Shown here piece after piece: positions 42,757 through 50,983 of a DNA stretch of 64,000 nucleotides. This DNA comes from Streptomyces sp. CC0208. Lineage in GTDB: Bacteria; Actinomycetota; Actinomycetes; Streptomycetales; Streptomycetaceae. The notes beneath the pieces are model-generated. The model made no database searches. It was given only the letters and a program-made list of their open reading frames with translations, and was not told where the DNA came from. A program made the position numbers and the translations under genes. Numbering within the stretch: the first letter of the stretch is position 1; every line of letters starts with the position of its first letter. The DNA lies in assembly GCF_003443735.1 (NCBI RefSeq), contig NZ_CP031969.1, forward strand, positions 8,184,001 to 8,248,000. The letters run 5' to 3'.

Positions 42757-43752
42757 TCACGCCGGGCCCGGAGGGATCAGCCGCCCGTGGGCGATGAGGG
42801 ACGCGGCCTGTTTGAGGCGGCGGACGCGGATGCTGACGCTGTAGGCGTCGACGCCGGGGACGGCCGCCACGCGGGTTGTGAGGTAGCGGTAGAAATCCTC
42901 CGCGTCGCGGCAGTTGACGACGGCCATGATGTTGTGGTTGCCGCTCATGGCGCCCGCGAAAGCCACCTCGTCGTGGTCGGCCAACTCGTCGCCGACCCGT
43001 TGGAGATGGGCGGGGGCCACCCGCAACCACAGAATGGCGTTGAGGTGGTGGCCCAGCGGCTCGGGGAGCAGGTCGACGTCGTAGGTGAGGGAACCCGAGG
43101 ACTCCAGGGCGTCGAGCCGTCGGGCGACGCGTGCCTTGGACCAGCCGGTGAGCTCGGCCAGCCGGGTGTGGGTCGTACGGCCGTCCTCGGCGAGGGCGTC
43201 GAGCAGCGGGGTGTCCTCGACGGTGGGCGGCTGGAAGGGGCCGGTGGCGGCGGGCGGACGGTCCGCGGTGAGCCGGGCCACCTGGTCGGGGGTGAGCCGG
43301 CCGCCGTATCCGGACCATTCGGAGAAGCCGACCGTGCCGAAGGCGTGGATCAGCAGGTCGATGCTGACGTCCAGCACGGAGGCCGCCTTGGGCAGTTGCC
43401 GGAGCAGGATGTCGTCGCGGGGGGCGTCGACCGGTGAGAGGATCATGCAGATGATCTCCGAGCCGCCGGAGGCGAGACCGACGTAGGCGATGTCGGGTCG
43501 GCGGGTGAGGGCGTCCGCGAGCGGGGCCACGCGGTCGGGGCGGCAGCGGATGCGGGTGACCCAGCGGGCCAGGCCGTGCACCTCCGGGTTGATCAGACCC
43601 ACCACGCGCATCACGCCCTCGCGGCGCAGAGCCTGGTAGCGGCGGGCCGCGGTCTGCTCCGACACCCCGGCGACCTCGCCGATGAGCCGGAAGGAGGCGC
43701 GGGGGTGGTAGTGCAGGGAGCGGAGGATTTTCCTGTCGACCTCGTCAATCAT
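42757..43752 (-). CDS. Lrp/AsnC-family regulator with two AsnC modules
   Basis: This 331-residue protein contains the Lrp/AsnC layout twice. The first module has MIDEVDRKILRSLHYHPRAS and the HTH IGEVAGVSEQTAARRYQALR, with a ligand-binding part after it. The second has LLDALAEDGRTTHTRLAELT and SKARVARRLDALESSG, then its own RAM-like domain ending AVPGVDAYSVSI. Double AsnC proteins of this size are typical of actinobacteria. It is divergent from the MFS exporter gene (150 bp), its probable target. The ATG at 43752 lacks a clear Shine-Dalgarno site; the start may lie slightly upstream. Confidence 0.88.
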   Translation of the reverse strand: MIDEVDRKILRSLHYHPRASFRLIGEVAGVSEQTAARRYQALRREGVMRVVGLINPEVHGLARWVTRIRCRPDRVAPLADALTRRPDIAYVGLASGGSEIICMILSPVDAPRDDILLRQLPKAASVLDVSIDLLIHAFGTVGFSEWSGYGGRLTPDQVARLTADRPPAATGPFQPPTVEDTPLLDALAEDGRTTHTRLAELTGWSKARVARRLDALESSGSLTYDVDLLPEPLGHHLNAILWLRVAPAHLQRVGDELADHDEVAFAGAMSGNHNIMAVVNCRDAEDFYRYLTTRVAAVPGVDAYSVSIRVRRLKQAASLIAHGRLIPPGPA

Positions 43753-43902
43753 GAGGGAAGTATGACGGCAGCGCGCCTCAGTATGGATGTTTGTGCTCAC
43801 TTCTGGCCGGGACGTTGGGGATCTGACTCGATGTCGCGGATGCTGTGGCGACCGAAAGCAGTGAACGACCGCGGCGCGCGTCGCCGTAGAGGAGAGTTCC
43901 CC

Positions 43903-45546
43903 GTGGATGTCACGACCCCGGCAAGCGGGCCGGCCGACCGACGGGCGGCCACGCTCGTCATGGCCTGCCTCGGCGTCTTCGTCGCCTATCTGCCGGTCAC
44001 CACGGTCGCCGTGAGTCTGCCCGCCGTCCAGTCGGCGCTGGGCGCGACGACCGCCCAACTGTCCTGGGTCCAGGACGCGTTCGTCCTGCCCATGGCCGCG
44101 TTCATCCTGACCGCCGGTGTCGTCGGTGACGTCCACGGGCGCAAGAAGGTGTTCCAGGCCGGGCTGCTGTTCTCTGCCGCCGGTGCCGCCGTCGCGCTCG
44201 TCGCGCAGTCGGTGCAGGTGCTGTGGGTCGGGCAGGCCCTCGCCGGACTCGGTGCGGCCACGCTGCTGCCCACCACGCTGGCGCTGATCAGCCACGCGGT
44301 GCCCGACCACCGGGAGCGCGGCAAGTTCATCGGCCTGTGGGCCACCTCGCTCATGGCGGCGCTGGCCGTCGGTCCGGTCGTCGCCGGAGTGGTCCTCGAC
44401 CACTTCGCCTGGCGCTGGATCTACCTCCTGGCGATCCCCGTCTCGCTGCTCGCGACCGTCTTCGCGGCACGGCTGCTGACCGACTCACGGGCGCCCTACG
44501 AACGGCGGCTGGACTGGCCCGGCCAGATCACCGCCACGGTGGCGGTCACCGCGCTGGTCTACGGCGTCATCGAGGGCGGCGCCGACTCCTTCACCGCGCC
44601 GAAGGTGCTGGCGGCTCTCGCGGTGGCCGTCGTCAGCGGGGTGGCCTTCGTCCTCGCCGAGCGGCGCAGCGACAGTCCGATGCTCGACCTCGCGCTGTTC
44701 CGCAGCCCGGCCTTCACCGCGACCACGCTCGTCGCGATGATCACCTTTCTCGGGCTGATCGGCTTCTTCTTCCTGCTCAGCCTCTACTTCGGGCTGGTGC
44801 AGCAGCTCGACACCCTGCAGGCGGCCTGGCGGATGCTGGTGGTGACCGCCTGCGCCATCCTGGTCGGCGGGCCCGTCGGACGCCTCATGCACCGGGTCTC
44901 CGCGCGCGTGCTGATCACGGGCGGTCTGCTGGTCGTCGCCGCCTCCCTGTTCTCGCTCGTCGGTGTCGACGCGCACACCTCCTTTGCCGCCCTGGCCTGG
45001 CGGCTGGCGCCGCTGGGGCTGGGACTGGGGGCCGTCATGACCCCGATGACCGCGACAGCGGTGGCCTCCGTGCCGCACCACCTGGCCGGCATGGCCGCCG
45101 CGGGCAACAACGCGTTCCGTCAGCTCGGCGGGGCGCTCGGCCCGGCCGTCCTGGGCGCGTTGCTGACCACCCGGGCGCTGGACAGCTTCCCCGGTCACCT
45201 GGCCGACGCCGGGCTGACCGGGGCGGCGCAGGAGCGGATCGTCACGGCGGCGGACCACGGAGGACTGGGCGCGGTCGCCGGGCTCGACCTCGGCGCGGAC
45301 ACGGGCCGGGCCATGGGGGCCGTGGGGGAGGCCTTCCTGGACGGCCTGCGGCTGTGCCTGACGGTCGCGGGGTCGCTCACGCTGCTGGCCGCGGTGGTGG
45401 CTGTTGTCCTGCTGCGCCGGCCCCGCAGCGCGGGGGCGGGCCACACGCAGGTCGCCGCGTCGGGTCGGACAAGGGGTGCGGCATCCGACGAGGTGGCTGC
45501 GGCGGTGTCGGGGACCGGCGGGAGTGAGGGGCGCGGAGAGGTGTGA
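43903..45546 (+). CDS. EmrB/QacA-type MFS drug exporter (DHA2)
   Basis: This 547-residue protein has fourteen hydrophobic segments, the DHA2 exporter architecture. It opens with MACLGVFVAYLPVTTVAVSLPA and WVQDAFVLPMAAFILTAGVV, then the loop DVHGRKKVF (motif A variant). Motif C appears in LAVGPVVAGVVLDHFAWRWIY. A Ser/Gly/Ala-rich C-terminal tail follows. The GTG at 43903 is supported by AGAGGAGAG. Divergent Lrp-type regulation is likely. The substrate is probably a toxic small molecule or amino-acid-like compound. Confidence 0.9.
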   Translation: MDVTTPASGPADRRAATLVMACLGVFVAYLPVTTVAVSLPAVQSALGATTAQLSWVQDAFVLPMAAFILTAGVVGDVHGRKKVFQAGLLFSAAGAAVALVAQSVQVLWVGQALAGLGAATLLPTTLALISHAVPDHRERGKFIGLWATSLMAALAVGPVVAGVVLDHFAWRWIYLLAIPVSLLATVFAARLLTDSRAPYERRLDWPGQITATVAVTALVYGVIEGGADSFTAPKVLAALAVAVVSGVAFVLAERRSDSPMLDLALFRSPAFTATTLVAMITFLGLIGFFFLLSLYFGLVQQLDTLQAAWRMLVVTACAILVGGPVGRLMHRVSARVLITGGLLVVAASLFSLVGVDAHTSFAALAWRLAPLGLGLGAVMTPMTATAVASVPHHLAGMAAAGNNAFRQLGGALGPAVLGALLTTRALDSFPGHLADAGLTGAAQERIVTAADHGGLGAVAGLDLGADTGRAMGAVGEAFLDGLRLCLTVAGSLTLLAAVVAVVLLRRPRSAGAGHTQVAASGRTRGAASDEVAAAVSGTGGSEGRGEV

Positions 45547-45892
45547 CGAGGCGGGGGAGGGCCGGGGCCGGTTGTGTGTGAACCCGGTGGGGCGGGTCGG
45601 GCGGCGGGATGGCGGCCCGGTGAGGAAGGGGGTATGGCCTGGCCGGCCACGTGGGACGCAGGTTCAGGAGGGGGCGGTTGGGGCGCGTCGGGCCGGCGCG
45701 GTGAGCTCGCGCCGCGCCGGCGGCGTCCGCGGCGCCGCGCTTCTGGAGCGGCGTGTCACTACCCGCTCGACCGGCCGCCCTGCCTCTCGCCTGGACTGCC
45801 GTTGCGCCGGTCACGGCTCAACGCTCCAGCCCAGGTCAGCCGCCAGAAGGCACTGGTCGTTGACCATCCCACCCCCTGGGTACTCGTACGCC
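45547..45892. other. 346-bp spacer before GH15 gene
   Basis: No gene is seen in this spacer. TTGACC (45860-45865) followed after 15 bp by TACTCG would place transcription start at or just before the GH15 ATG. No Shine-Dalgarno site precedes that ATG, so a leaderless transcript is possible. The 45700-45760 part is extremely GC-rich with GCCGCGCC repeats. Confidence 0.4.
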
Positions 45893-47632
45893 ATGAGCAC
45901 CCCCTTCCCGCCCCATGCGCTGCACGACTACGCGCTGCTGGCCGACGGTGAGCGCGGGGCGCTCATCGGGCCCGACGGCGCTATCGGGTGGCTGTGCGCG
46001 CCCACCTGGCACGACGAGGCGGTCTTCGCCGGACTGGTCGGCGGGCGGGGCGCGTACGCCGTCACTCCCGCCGGGCGGTACGTCTTCGGCGGCTACTACG
46101 AAGAGGGCACGCTCATCTGGCGCAGCCGCTGGGTCACCGACGACGGGATCGTCGAGTGCCGCGAGGCGCTGGCCTTCCCCGGCGCCCCGGACCGGCTCGT
46201 CCTGCTGCGGCAGCTGCGCGCGGTGGACGGCCCCGCCCGGGTCTCCGTCGTCCTCGACCCGCGCAGCGGATACGGCGCGACGCCGATCGACCCGGCTTCG
46301 GTCCGCCGCGGTGACGACGGGGTGTGGGAGCTGCGCACCGGACGGCACCGGCTGCGCTGGCAGGGAGCCCCGCAGGCGGTCGTGGGGGAGCGGGGTCTGA
46401 CCGCGGACATCGAGCTGGAGCCCGGCGAGCGGCACGAACTGGTCCTGGAGTGCGCCGTATCCCCCCTCCCGGCCGCACCACCGAAGCCGCAGCAGGCATG
46501 GGCTGCCACCGAAGCCGCCTGGCACGAGACGGTCCCCGCGCTCGACAGAACCGTCGCCCCTCGTGACGCGCGCCGGGCGTACGCCGTCCTGCGCGGCCTC
46601 ACCGCACAGGGCGGGGGCATGGTCGCGGCGGCCACGACCAGCCTGCCCGAGCGCGCCGAGGAGGGCCGGAACTATGACTACCGGTACGTGTGGATCCGCG
46701 ACCAGAGCTACGCCGGACAGGCCGCTGCCGCCGTCGGCGCCCATGACCTTCTCGACGCCGCCGTCGGCTTCGTCACCGCGCGCCTGCACGCGGACGGGCC
46801 CCGTCTGGTACCGGCCTACACCGTGCACGGCGATCCCGTTCCCGCCCAGCGCGAACTAGACCTGCCCGGCTACCCCGGCGGCTTCGACCGCGTCGGGAAC
46901 CAGGTCGGCGAGCAGTTCCAGCTCGACTGCTTCGGCGAGGCCCTGCTGCTGCTCGCGGCCGCCGAACGCCACGGGCGCCTGGACGAGGGGCACTGGAAGG
47001 CCGTGGAGATCGCCGTGCGGGCCGTCTCCGACCGGTGGCGGCAACCCGACGCGGGGATATGGGAGCTGGACGACCGGATGTGGACCCACAGCAGGCTCAG
47101 CTGCGTCGCAGGGCTACGGGCCGTGGCCGCGGTGGCGCCCCGCCATCCGCTCGCCGACACCTGTACCGCCCTGGCCGACACCCTCCTCGACGCCGCCGAG
47201 CGCACCTGCCTCCACCCCGACGGCCACTGGCAGCGCACCCCCGACGACCCCTCCGTGGACGCCGCCCTGCTGCTGCCCGGCGTTCGCGGCGCCCTGCCGG
47301 CAGCCGACACGCGCACCCGGGCCACCCTCGCCGCGTGCCGTCGGGAACTGGCCGACGACCACTACCTCTACCGCTTCCGCCACGACGACCGCCCCCTGGA
47401 GGAGGCCGAGGGCGCCTTCCTGCTGTGCGGACTGGTCATGGCGATGGCCGAGCACCAGCAGGGCCGGACCGTCGAGGCGTACCGCTGGTTCGAACGCAAC
47501 CGAGGCGCTTGCGGGGCCTCGGGGCTGTACGCCGAGGAGTTCGACGTCGCCCAGCGTCAGCTGCGCGGCAACCTCCCGCAGGCCTTCGTCCACGCACTGC
47601 TGCTGGAGGCGGCCGCCCGGCTCGGTGAGTGA
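45893..47632 (+). CDS. GH15 glucoamylase/trehalase-like protein
   Basis: This 579-residue cytosolic protein has the glycoside hydrolase family 15 layout. Residues 1-200 form an N-terminal beta-domain (HALHDYALLADGERGALIGPDGAIGWLCAP) and the rest an (alpha/alpha)6 barrel with NYDYRYVWIRDQSYAGQAAAA as the conserved catalytic-site block. GFDRVGNQVGEQFQLDCFGEAL and WELDDRMWTHSRL follow, with likely acid Glu in the former region and WELD, and EAEGAFLLCGL near the end. Members hydrolyse alpha-glucans or trehalose. No signal peptide is present. The ATG has no Shine-Dalgarno site. Confidence 0.9.
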   Translation: MSTPFPPHALHDYALLADGERGALIGPDGAIGWLCAPTWHDEAVFAGLVGGRGAYAVTPAGRYVFGGYYEEGTLIWRSRWVTDDGIVECREALAFPGAPDRLVLLRQLRAVDGPARVSVVLDPRSGYGATPIDPASVRRGDDGVWELRTGRHRLRWQGAPQAVVGERGLTADIELEPGERHELVLECAVSPLPAAPPKPQQAWAATEAAWHETVPALDRTVAPRDARRAYAVLRGLTAQGGGMVAAATTSLPERAEEGRNYDYRYVWIRDQSYAGQAAAAVGAHDLLDAAVGFVTARLHADGPRLVPAYTVHGDPVPAQRELDLPGYPGGFDRVGNQVGEQFQLDCFGEALLLLAAAERHGRLDEGHWKAVEIAVRAVSDRWRQPDAGIWELDDRMWTHSRLSCVAGLRAVAAVAPRHPLADTCTALADTLLDAAERTCLHPDGHWQRTPDDPSVDAALLLPGVRGALPAADTRTRATLAACRRELADDHYLYRFRHDDRPLEEAEGAFLLCGLVMAMAEHQQGRTVEAYRWFERNRGACGASGLYAEEFDVAQRQLRGNLPQAFVHALLLEAAARLGE

Positions 47633-47723
47633 CCGGGCGTCCGCCTCCAGCAGTCCCACAGCTGTTCCGGACGGTTACCGCGAGGCCGGTCGCACGACAG
47701 GGTCCGCGACATGGCCGTGGACG

Positions 47724-48101
47724 TCAGCCGCCTCCCGGCCCGCCGCTGCCGAACGAGCCGCTGCTGCCCTCGTCCCAGCGAGGCCGTTCGGTCGCCGGAC
47801 CCGTCCGGGTCGGCGCGTTGCCGTGGTTGGGCAGTTCGTGCGGGGTCAGTCGGGTGTCGCTCCTGGGCATCTCGCTGGGCTCCCGGTGCTCGCTGACCTC
47901 ACGGACCGGCCCGCCCTCGGGCATCCTCGGCTGTTCCTCGGGAGTGGGTGGAGGCGACTCGCGGCGCCTGACGCGGGAGCCCAGGAAGAAGGCGCCGATC
48001 AGCACCGCCACGACCACCACACCCGCCGCGATCACTCCGGCCGCGAGGCCGCCCCGGCCCGCGGCCAGGTCCATCCATTCGCTGTTCAGGGCTTGGTTCA
48101 T
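47724..48101 (-). CDS. DUF6479 small membrane protein
   Basis: This 125-residue protein begins with one hydrophobic segment (about residues 17-41, GLAAGVIAAGVVVVAVLIGAFF) followed by a basic stop and the family block EEQPRMPEGGPVREVSEHRE then RLTPHELPNHGNAPT. This matches DUF6479, a Streptomyces-restricted family of unknown function. The C-terminal tail is Gly/Ser/Pro-rich. It is divergent from the Cys-rich protein gene. Confidence 0.82.
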   Translation of the reverse strand: MNQALNSEWMDLAAGRGGLAAGVIAAGVVVVAVLIGAFFLGSRVRRRESPPPTPEEQPRMPEGGPVREVSEHREPSEMPRSDTRLTPHELPNHGNAPTRTGPATERPRWDEGSSGSFGSGGPGGG

Positions 48102-48221
48102 GGCACGCGAGTACCCCCTGACCCCCGAGCGAACCGACCCGCCCCGGCGACCCGCCCCGGAGTGCCGCGAACCCCCGGGAACGCCGGGTTTGGCGGCCCG
48201 TACCCCGGCTACCCGCCTCCT

Positions 48222-48596
48222 GTGACGACTTCGACTTCTCAGCAGGAGCTCTTCCAGTTCCTGGAGGACCGCTTCGCGTGTGCCCAGGCGTGCACCGAGT
48301 GCGCACGGGCCTGTGCGCTCCGTGCGAGCCTGGTCGCTCCGGACGGGACCGAGGAACAGGAACTACTGCGGCGCAAGGGCATCATGTGCGCCGAGGTGTG
48401 CGACGCGACCTGTCGCGTGCTGTGCGAGGAGAGCCATCTCGACGAGGCCGGCATCCGGGTCCAGCTGGAATGGTGCAGGTCGGTCTGTCTGGAGTGCGCG
48501 CAGGTCCTCGACCGGCACGCCGGCGCCGAGGACGCCGCCAAGGCGTGCCGCGAGTGCGCGCAGGCGTGCACGGACTTCATGGCGACCCTTCACTGA
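48222..48596 (+). CDS. Cys-rich four-helix-bundle protein (DUF326/Csp-like)
   Basis: This 124-residue cytosolic protein has 14 cysteines in four helical clusters (FACAQACTECARACAL, MCAEVCDATCRVLCEE, WCRSVCLECAQ, KACRECAQACTDF). This is the pattern of Csp3-type copper-storage four-helix bundles (DUF326). Such proteins hold many Cu(I) ions inside the bundle. No signal peptide is present, so it would be cytosolic. The GTG start at 48222 has no clear Shine-Dalgarno site and may be leaderless. The divergent DUF6479 gene lies 120 bp away and the acyl-CoA dehydrogenase follows after its own promoter. Confidence 0.85.
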   Translation: MTTSTSQQELFQFLEDRFACAQACTECARACALRASLVAPDGTEEQELLRRKGIMCAEVCDATCRVLCEESHLDEAGIRVQLEWCRSVCLECAQVLDRHAGAEDAAKACRECAQACTDFMATLH

Positions 48597-48699
48597 GACC
48601 TCCTCCGCGTGGACGAACCCGCTCCGTGGACCGGCTCCACGGACCCGCCTCACCTCACAGGCCCGTTTCACGGACCCTCTCCCGGCCGTTCCCAATTTC

Positions 48700-48713
48700 T
48701 GGAACACGTTCTA
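48700..48713. promoter_or_regulatory. KstR/TetR-type operator before acyl-CoA dehydrogenase
   Basis: TGGAACACGTTCTA fits the TNNAACNNGTTNNA pattern known for the mycobacterial cholesterol/lipid repressor KstR at all defined positions. It lies 44 nt before the GTG of the acyl-CoA dehydrogenase gene. A lipid-responsive TetR-family regulator encoded elsewhere probably binds here. Confidence 0.6.
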
Positions 48714-48757
48714 CGGTGTGCGCCGTCAGGACCGGTCCCGGGAAGCCTGGAGGCGCC

Positions 48758-49936
48758 GTGCATCTCGACCACACACCCGAGCAGCATCGGCTGCGCACCG
48801 AACTGCGCACCTACTTCGCCGACCTGGTCCCGGACAACGCGCACGCCCGTTTCACCGACCGCGACGCTCAGAAGCGCTTCTACCGCGACACCATCCGCCG
48901 CCTCGGCACCGACGGCTGGCTCGGCGTCGGCTGGCCCAAGGAGTACGGTGGCCGCGGCCTGACCGCGATGGAACAGTTCATCTTCTTCGACGAGGCCGCC
49001 CAGGCCGGCGTCCCGCTGCCGCTGATGGCCCTCAACACGGTCGGGCCCACGATCATGCGGTACGGCACCGAGGAGCAGAAGTCCTGGTTCCTGCCGCGCA
49101 TCCTCTCCGGGGAGATCGACTTCGCGATCGGCTACAGCGAGCCCGCCGCGGGCACCGACCTGGCCTCCCTGAAGACCCGCGCCGTGCGCGACGGCGACGA
49201 GTACGTCGTCAACGGGCACAAGATCTGGACCACCAACGGCGACACCGCCGACTGGGTCTGGCTCGCCGTGCGCACCGACCCCGACGCCCCGCCGCACAAG
49301 GGCATCACCATGCTCCTGATGCCGACCACCGACCCCGGCTACTCGTGCACCGTCATCAACACCCTCGCCTCGCACGACACCACGGCCAGCTACTACGAGA
49401 ACGTCCGCGTCCCCGTCTCGCACCGGGTCGGCGAGGAGAACCAGGGCTGGCGGCTGATCACCAACCAGCTCAACCACGAGCGCGTCACCCTGGCCGCCCA
49501 CGGCACCATGGCGATCCGGGCCCTGCACGACGTCCAGCGCTGGGCCATGGAGACCAAACTCGCCGACGGCCGCCGCGTGATCGACCTGCCGTGGGTGCGC
49601 CGCCGCCTCGCCCAGACCCACACCCGCCTCGACGCGCTCAAACTCCTCAACTGGCGGATGGTGAACGCCGTCCAGGACGGCACCCTCACCCCGCAGGACG
49701 CCTCCGCGGTCAAGGTCTACGGCTCCGAGGCCCGCCGGGACGCCTACGCGTGGCTCATGGAGATCGTCGCGGCGGCCGGCGCGCTGAAGGAGGGCTCGGC
49801 GGGCGAGGTCCTGCACGGCGAACTGGAACGCGGCTACCGCTCGGCGGTGATCTTCACCTTCGGCGGCGGCAACAACGAGATCCAGCGGGAGATCATCTCG
49901 TGGATCGGTCTGGGGATGCCGCGGGTACGGCGGTAG
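48758..49936 (+). CDS. Acyl-CoA dehydrogenase family protein
   Basis: This 392-residue flavin enzyme of the acyl-CoA dehydrogenase family catalyses alpha,beta-desaturation of acyl-CoA thioesters. The N-terminal helical part includes GWPKEYGGRGLTAMEQFIFF. The middle beta-domain has IGYSEPAAGTDLASLKTRAV and GHKIWTTNGDTADWVWLAVRT with the flavin contacts. The C-terminal helical domain has TNQLNHERVTLAAHG and ends in GGGNNEIQREIISWIGLGMP. It resembles the FadE group acting on branched or ring-substituted substrates, as the KstR-like site before it hints. GTG 48758 follows CTGGAGG. Confidence 0.9.
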   Translation: MHLDHTPEQHRLRTELRTYFADLVPDNAHARFTDRDAQKRFYRDTIRRLGTDGWLGVGWPKEYGGRGLTAMEQFIFFDEAAQAGVPLPLMALNTVGPTIMRYGTEEQKSWFLPRILSGEIDFAIGYSEPAAGTDLASLKTRAVRDGDEYVVNGHKIWTTNGDTADWVWLAVRTDPDAPPHKGITMLLMPTTDPGYSCTVINTLASHDTTASYYENVRVPVSHRVGEENQGWRLITNQLNHERVTLAAHGTMAIRALHDVQRWAMETKLADGRRVIDLPWVRRRLAQTHTRLDALKLLNWRMVNAVQDGTLTPQDASAVKVYGSEARRDAYAWLMEIVAAAGALKEGSAGEVLHGELERGYRSAVIFTFGGGNNEIQREIISWIGLGMPRVRR

Positions 49937-49957
49937 GCCGCTTGTGACGAGGATTCT

Positions 49958-49987
49958 TAGTTGGCACAAAAGAGGGATAGTTGGCAC
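49958..49987. repeat. Direct repeat TAGTTGGCAC at the island edge
   Basis: TAGTTGGCAC occurs at 49958-49967 and 49978-49987, exactly 20 bp apart, in a short AT-richer stretch between the acyl-CoA dehydrogenase stop and the E2/membrane-protein module. It may mark an old recombination junction or a regulatory pair. Confidence 0.55.
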
Positions 49988-49992
49988 CAAGA

Positions 49993-50511
49993 TCACGATC
50001 GTTCTCCGAGGTGGCGGCGCATCACCTCGATGCAGATGGCTCGTGCGGCGTTTGACCGGTCCCGCGGATACGGCACCCCGAGGTTCATGCCGCTGTCGGT
50101 GGTGATCGGCGGCTGGTCCCAGGCGAGGTTCATCTGCGCGCCGGCCTCCGCTCGGGCCGTGGCCACGAGCGTCGCGTAGGGGCCCGCGACGGCGGATGCC
50201 TCGATCTGGAGCCACGCCTGATGGAAGGCCATCTGGGCCAGTAGGCCGCTGACTTCGTCGGTGAGCTGTTGGCGTACGGCGGAGGAGGATTTGGGGCGTC
50301 GCCGTATGCGGTACGGCATCTCCAGGTACTCCTCGACCGCCGTCAGGGCTTCGGCGAAGGTCTTGGCACGGCGTTCCCTGCGTACGGCCCGCTGGTTGAG
50401 GGTGTAGGTGAGGTAGGCGCCGAAGAGGGCGATGCAGGGGACGATCAGTGCGGCGGTCTGGGCCCAGGTCCAGCCGCCGTCCGTCGCCTGTGCCGCCGCG
50501 ATGACCGCCAC
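49993..50511 (-). CDS. Single-pass membrane protein coupled to the E2-like gene
   Basis: This 172-residue protein has one transmembrane segment at about residues 18-38 (TAALIVPCIALFGAYLTYTL) followed at once by the basic stretch NQRAVRRERRAKTF and a long cytosolic alpha-helical region (EALTAVEEYLEMPYRIRRRP, SAVRQQLTDEVSGLLAQMAF). The N-terminus is outside and the helices inside. The GTG at 50511 follows GGAGAG with six bases between. It overlaps the end of the upstream E2-like gene by 67 bp, so they are probably translated together. I do not recognise the family and infer only that it works with the E2-like protein at the membrane. Confidence 0.7.
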   Translation of the reverse strand: MAVIAAAQATDGGWTWAQTAALIVPCIALFGAYLTYTLNQRAVRRERRAKTFAEALTAVEEYLEMPYRIRRRPKSSSAVRQQLTDEVSGLLAQMAFHQAWLQIEASAVAGPYATLVATARAEAGAQMNLAWDQPPITTDSGMNLGVPYPRDRSNAARAICIEVMRRHLGERS

Positions 50512-50948
50512 GCACCACTCTCCAGCATGCCGTGAGGCGCATCCTCTACGGGCCACTGGCCGCCCTGCTCACCGCCGGTGAGCCGCCAGTAGTGTTCGAG
50601 GAACAAGTGTGTGCGGACAATCTCGATGAGGTCCAGCAGCCCTTTCGAACTTGTCCAGCGTCGCTCTTCCGGGTCGAGCGGGTACCAGAGGCAGAGGGCG
50701 CCGTCGGCCTGGTAGCGGTGCTTCGACGGGACTCCGGGCTTGGCGTGGACGCGCGGGAAGTCCTCGGGCCGCTGGCCGTATGTGGGATAGGGAGGGTCCG
50801 CGTGGAAGCGGATCCGGACGTCGATGGGGTCGAGCTCGCCTATGACGTCGAGTCCGGTGAGTCCGTACGTCAACGACCCTCGGCCGTAAGTGTTCGCCGA
50901 CAAAGCCCCGGCTCCCCACCACGTTCCGGCTCTGCGCAAGTTGGGCAC
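50445..50948 (-). CDS. E2 ubiquitin-conjugating-like protein
   Basis: This 167-residue protein is read as a bacterial E2-like (UBC-fold) domain. The block DVRIRFHADPPYPTYGQRPE corresponds to the beta-meander before the active site. SKHRYQADGALCLWYPLDPE holds His77 and the probable catalytic Cys86 in the x-L-C-L motif, as in E2 proteins of CBASS and related bacterial conjugation systems. A C-terminal helix VRTHLFLEHYWRLTG and the WPVEDAPHG end follow. In those systems E2 receives a protein or ubiquitin-like tail from an E1. No E1, JAB peptidase, CD-NTase or ubiquitin-like gene is in this window. It starts with GTG inside a strong hairpin and lacks a Shine-Dalgarno site. The 3' end overlaps the membrane-protein gene. 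Confidence 0.65.
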   Translation of the reverse strand: MPNLRRAGTWWGAGALSANTYGRGSLTYGLTGLDVIGELDPIDVRIRFHADPPYPTYGQRPEDFPRVHAKPGVPSKHRYQADGALCLWYPLDPEERRWTSSKGLLDLIEIVRTHLFLEHYWRLTGGEQGGQWPVEDAPHGMLESGAWRSSRRHRRRTAAGPGPRPPH

Positions 50949-50970
50949 GCCGAAGGAGGCGTGCCCAACT
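50939..50970. repeat. 13-bp perfect inverted repeat at module boundary
   Basis: AGTTGGGCACGCC and GGCGTGCCCAACT are perfect 13-bp arms with a 6-nt loop (GAAGGA). The repeat covers the start of the E2-like frame and lies 14 bp before the truncated helicase. It could be a terminator left from an earlier arrangement, an element end, or an operator. Confidence 0.7.
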
Positions 50971-50983
50971 CACCGAGGCGGTC

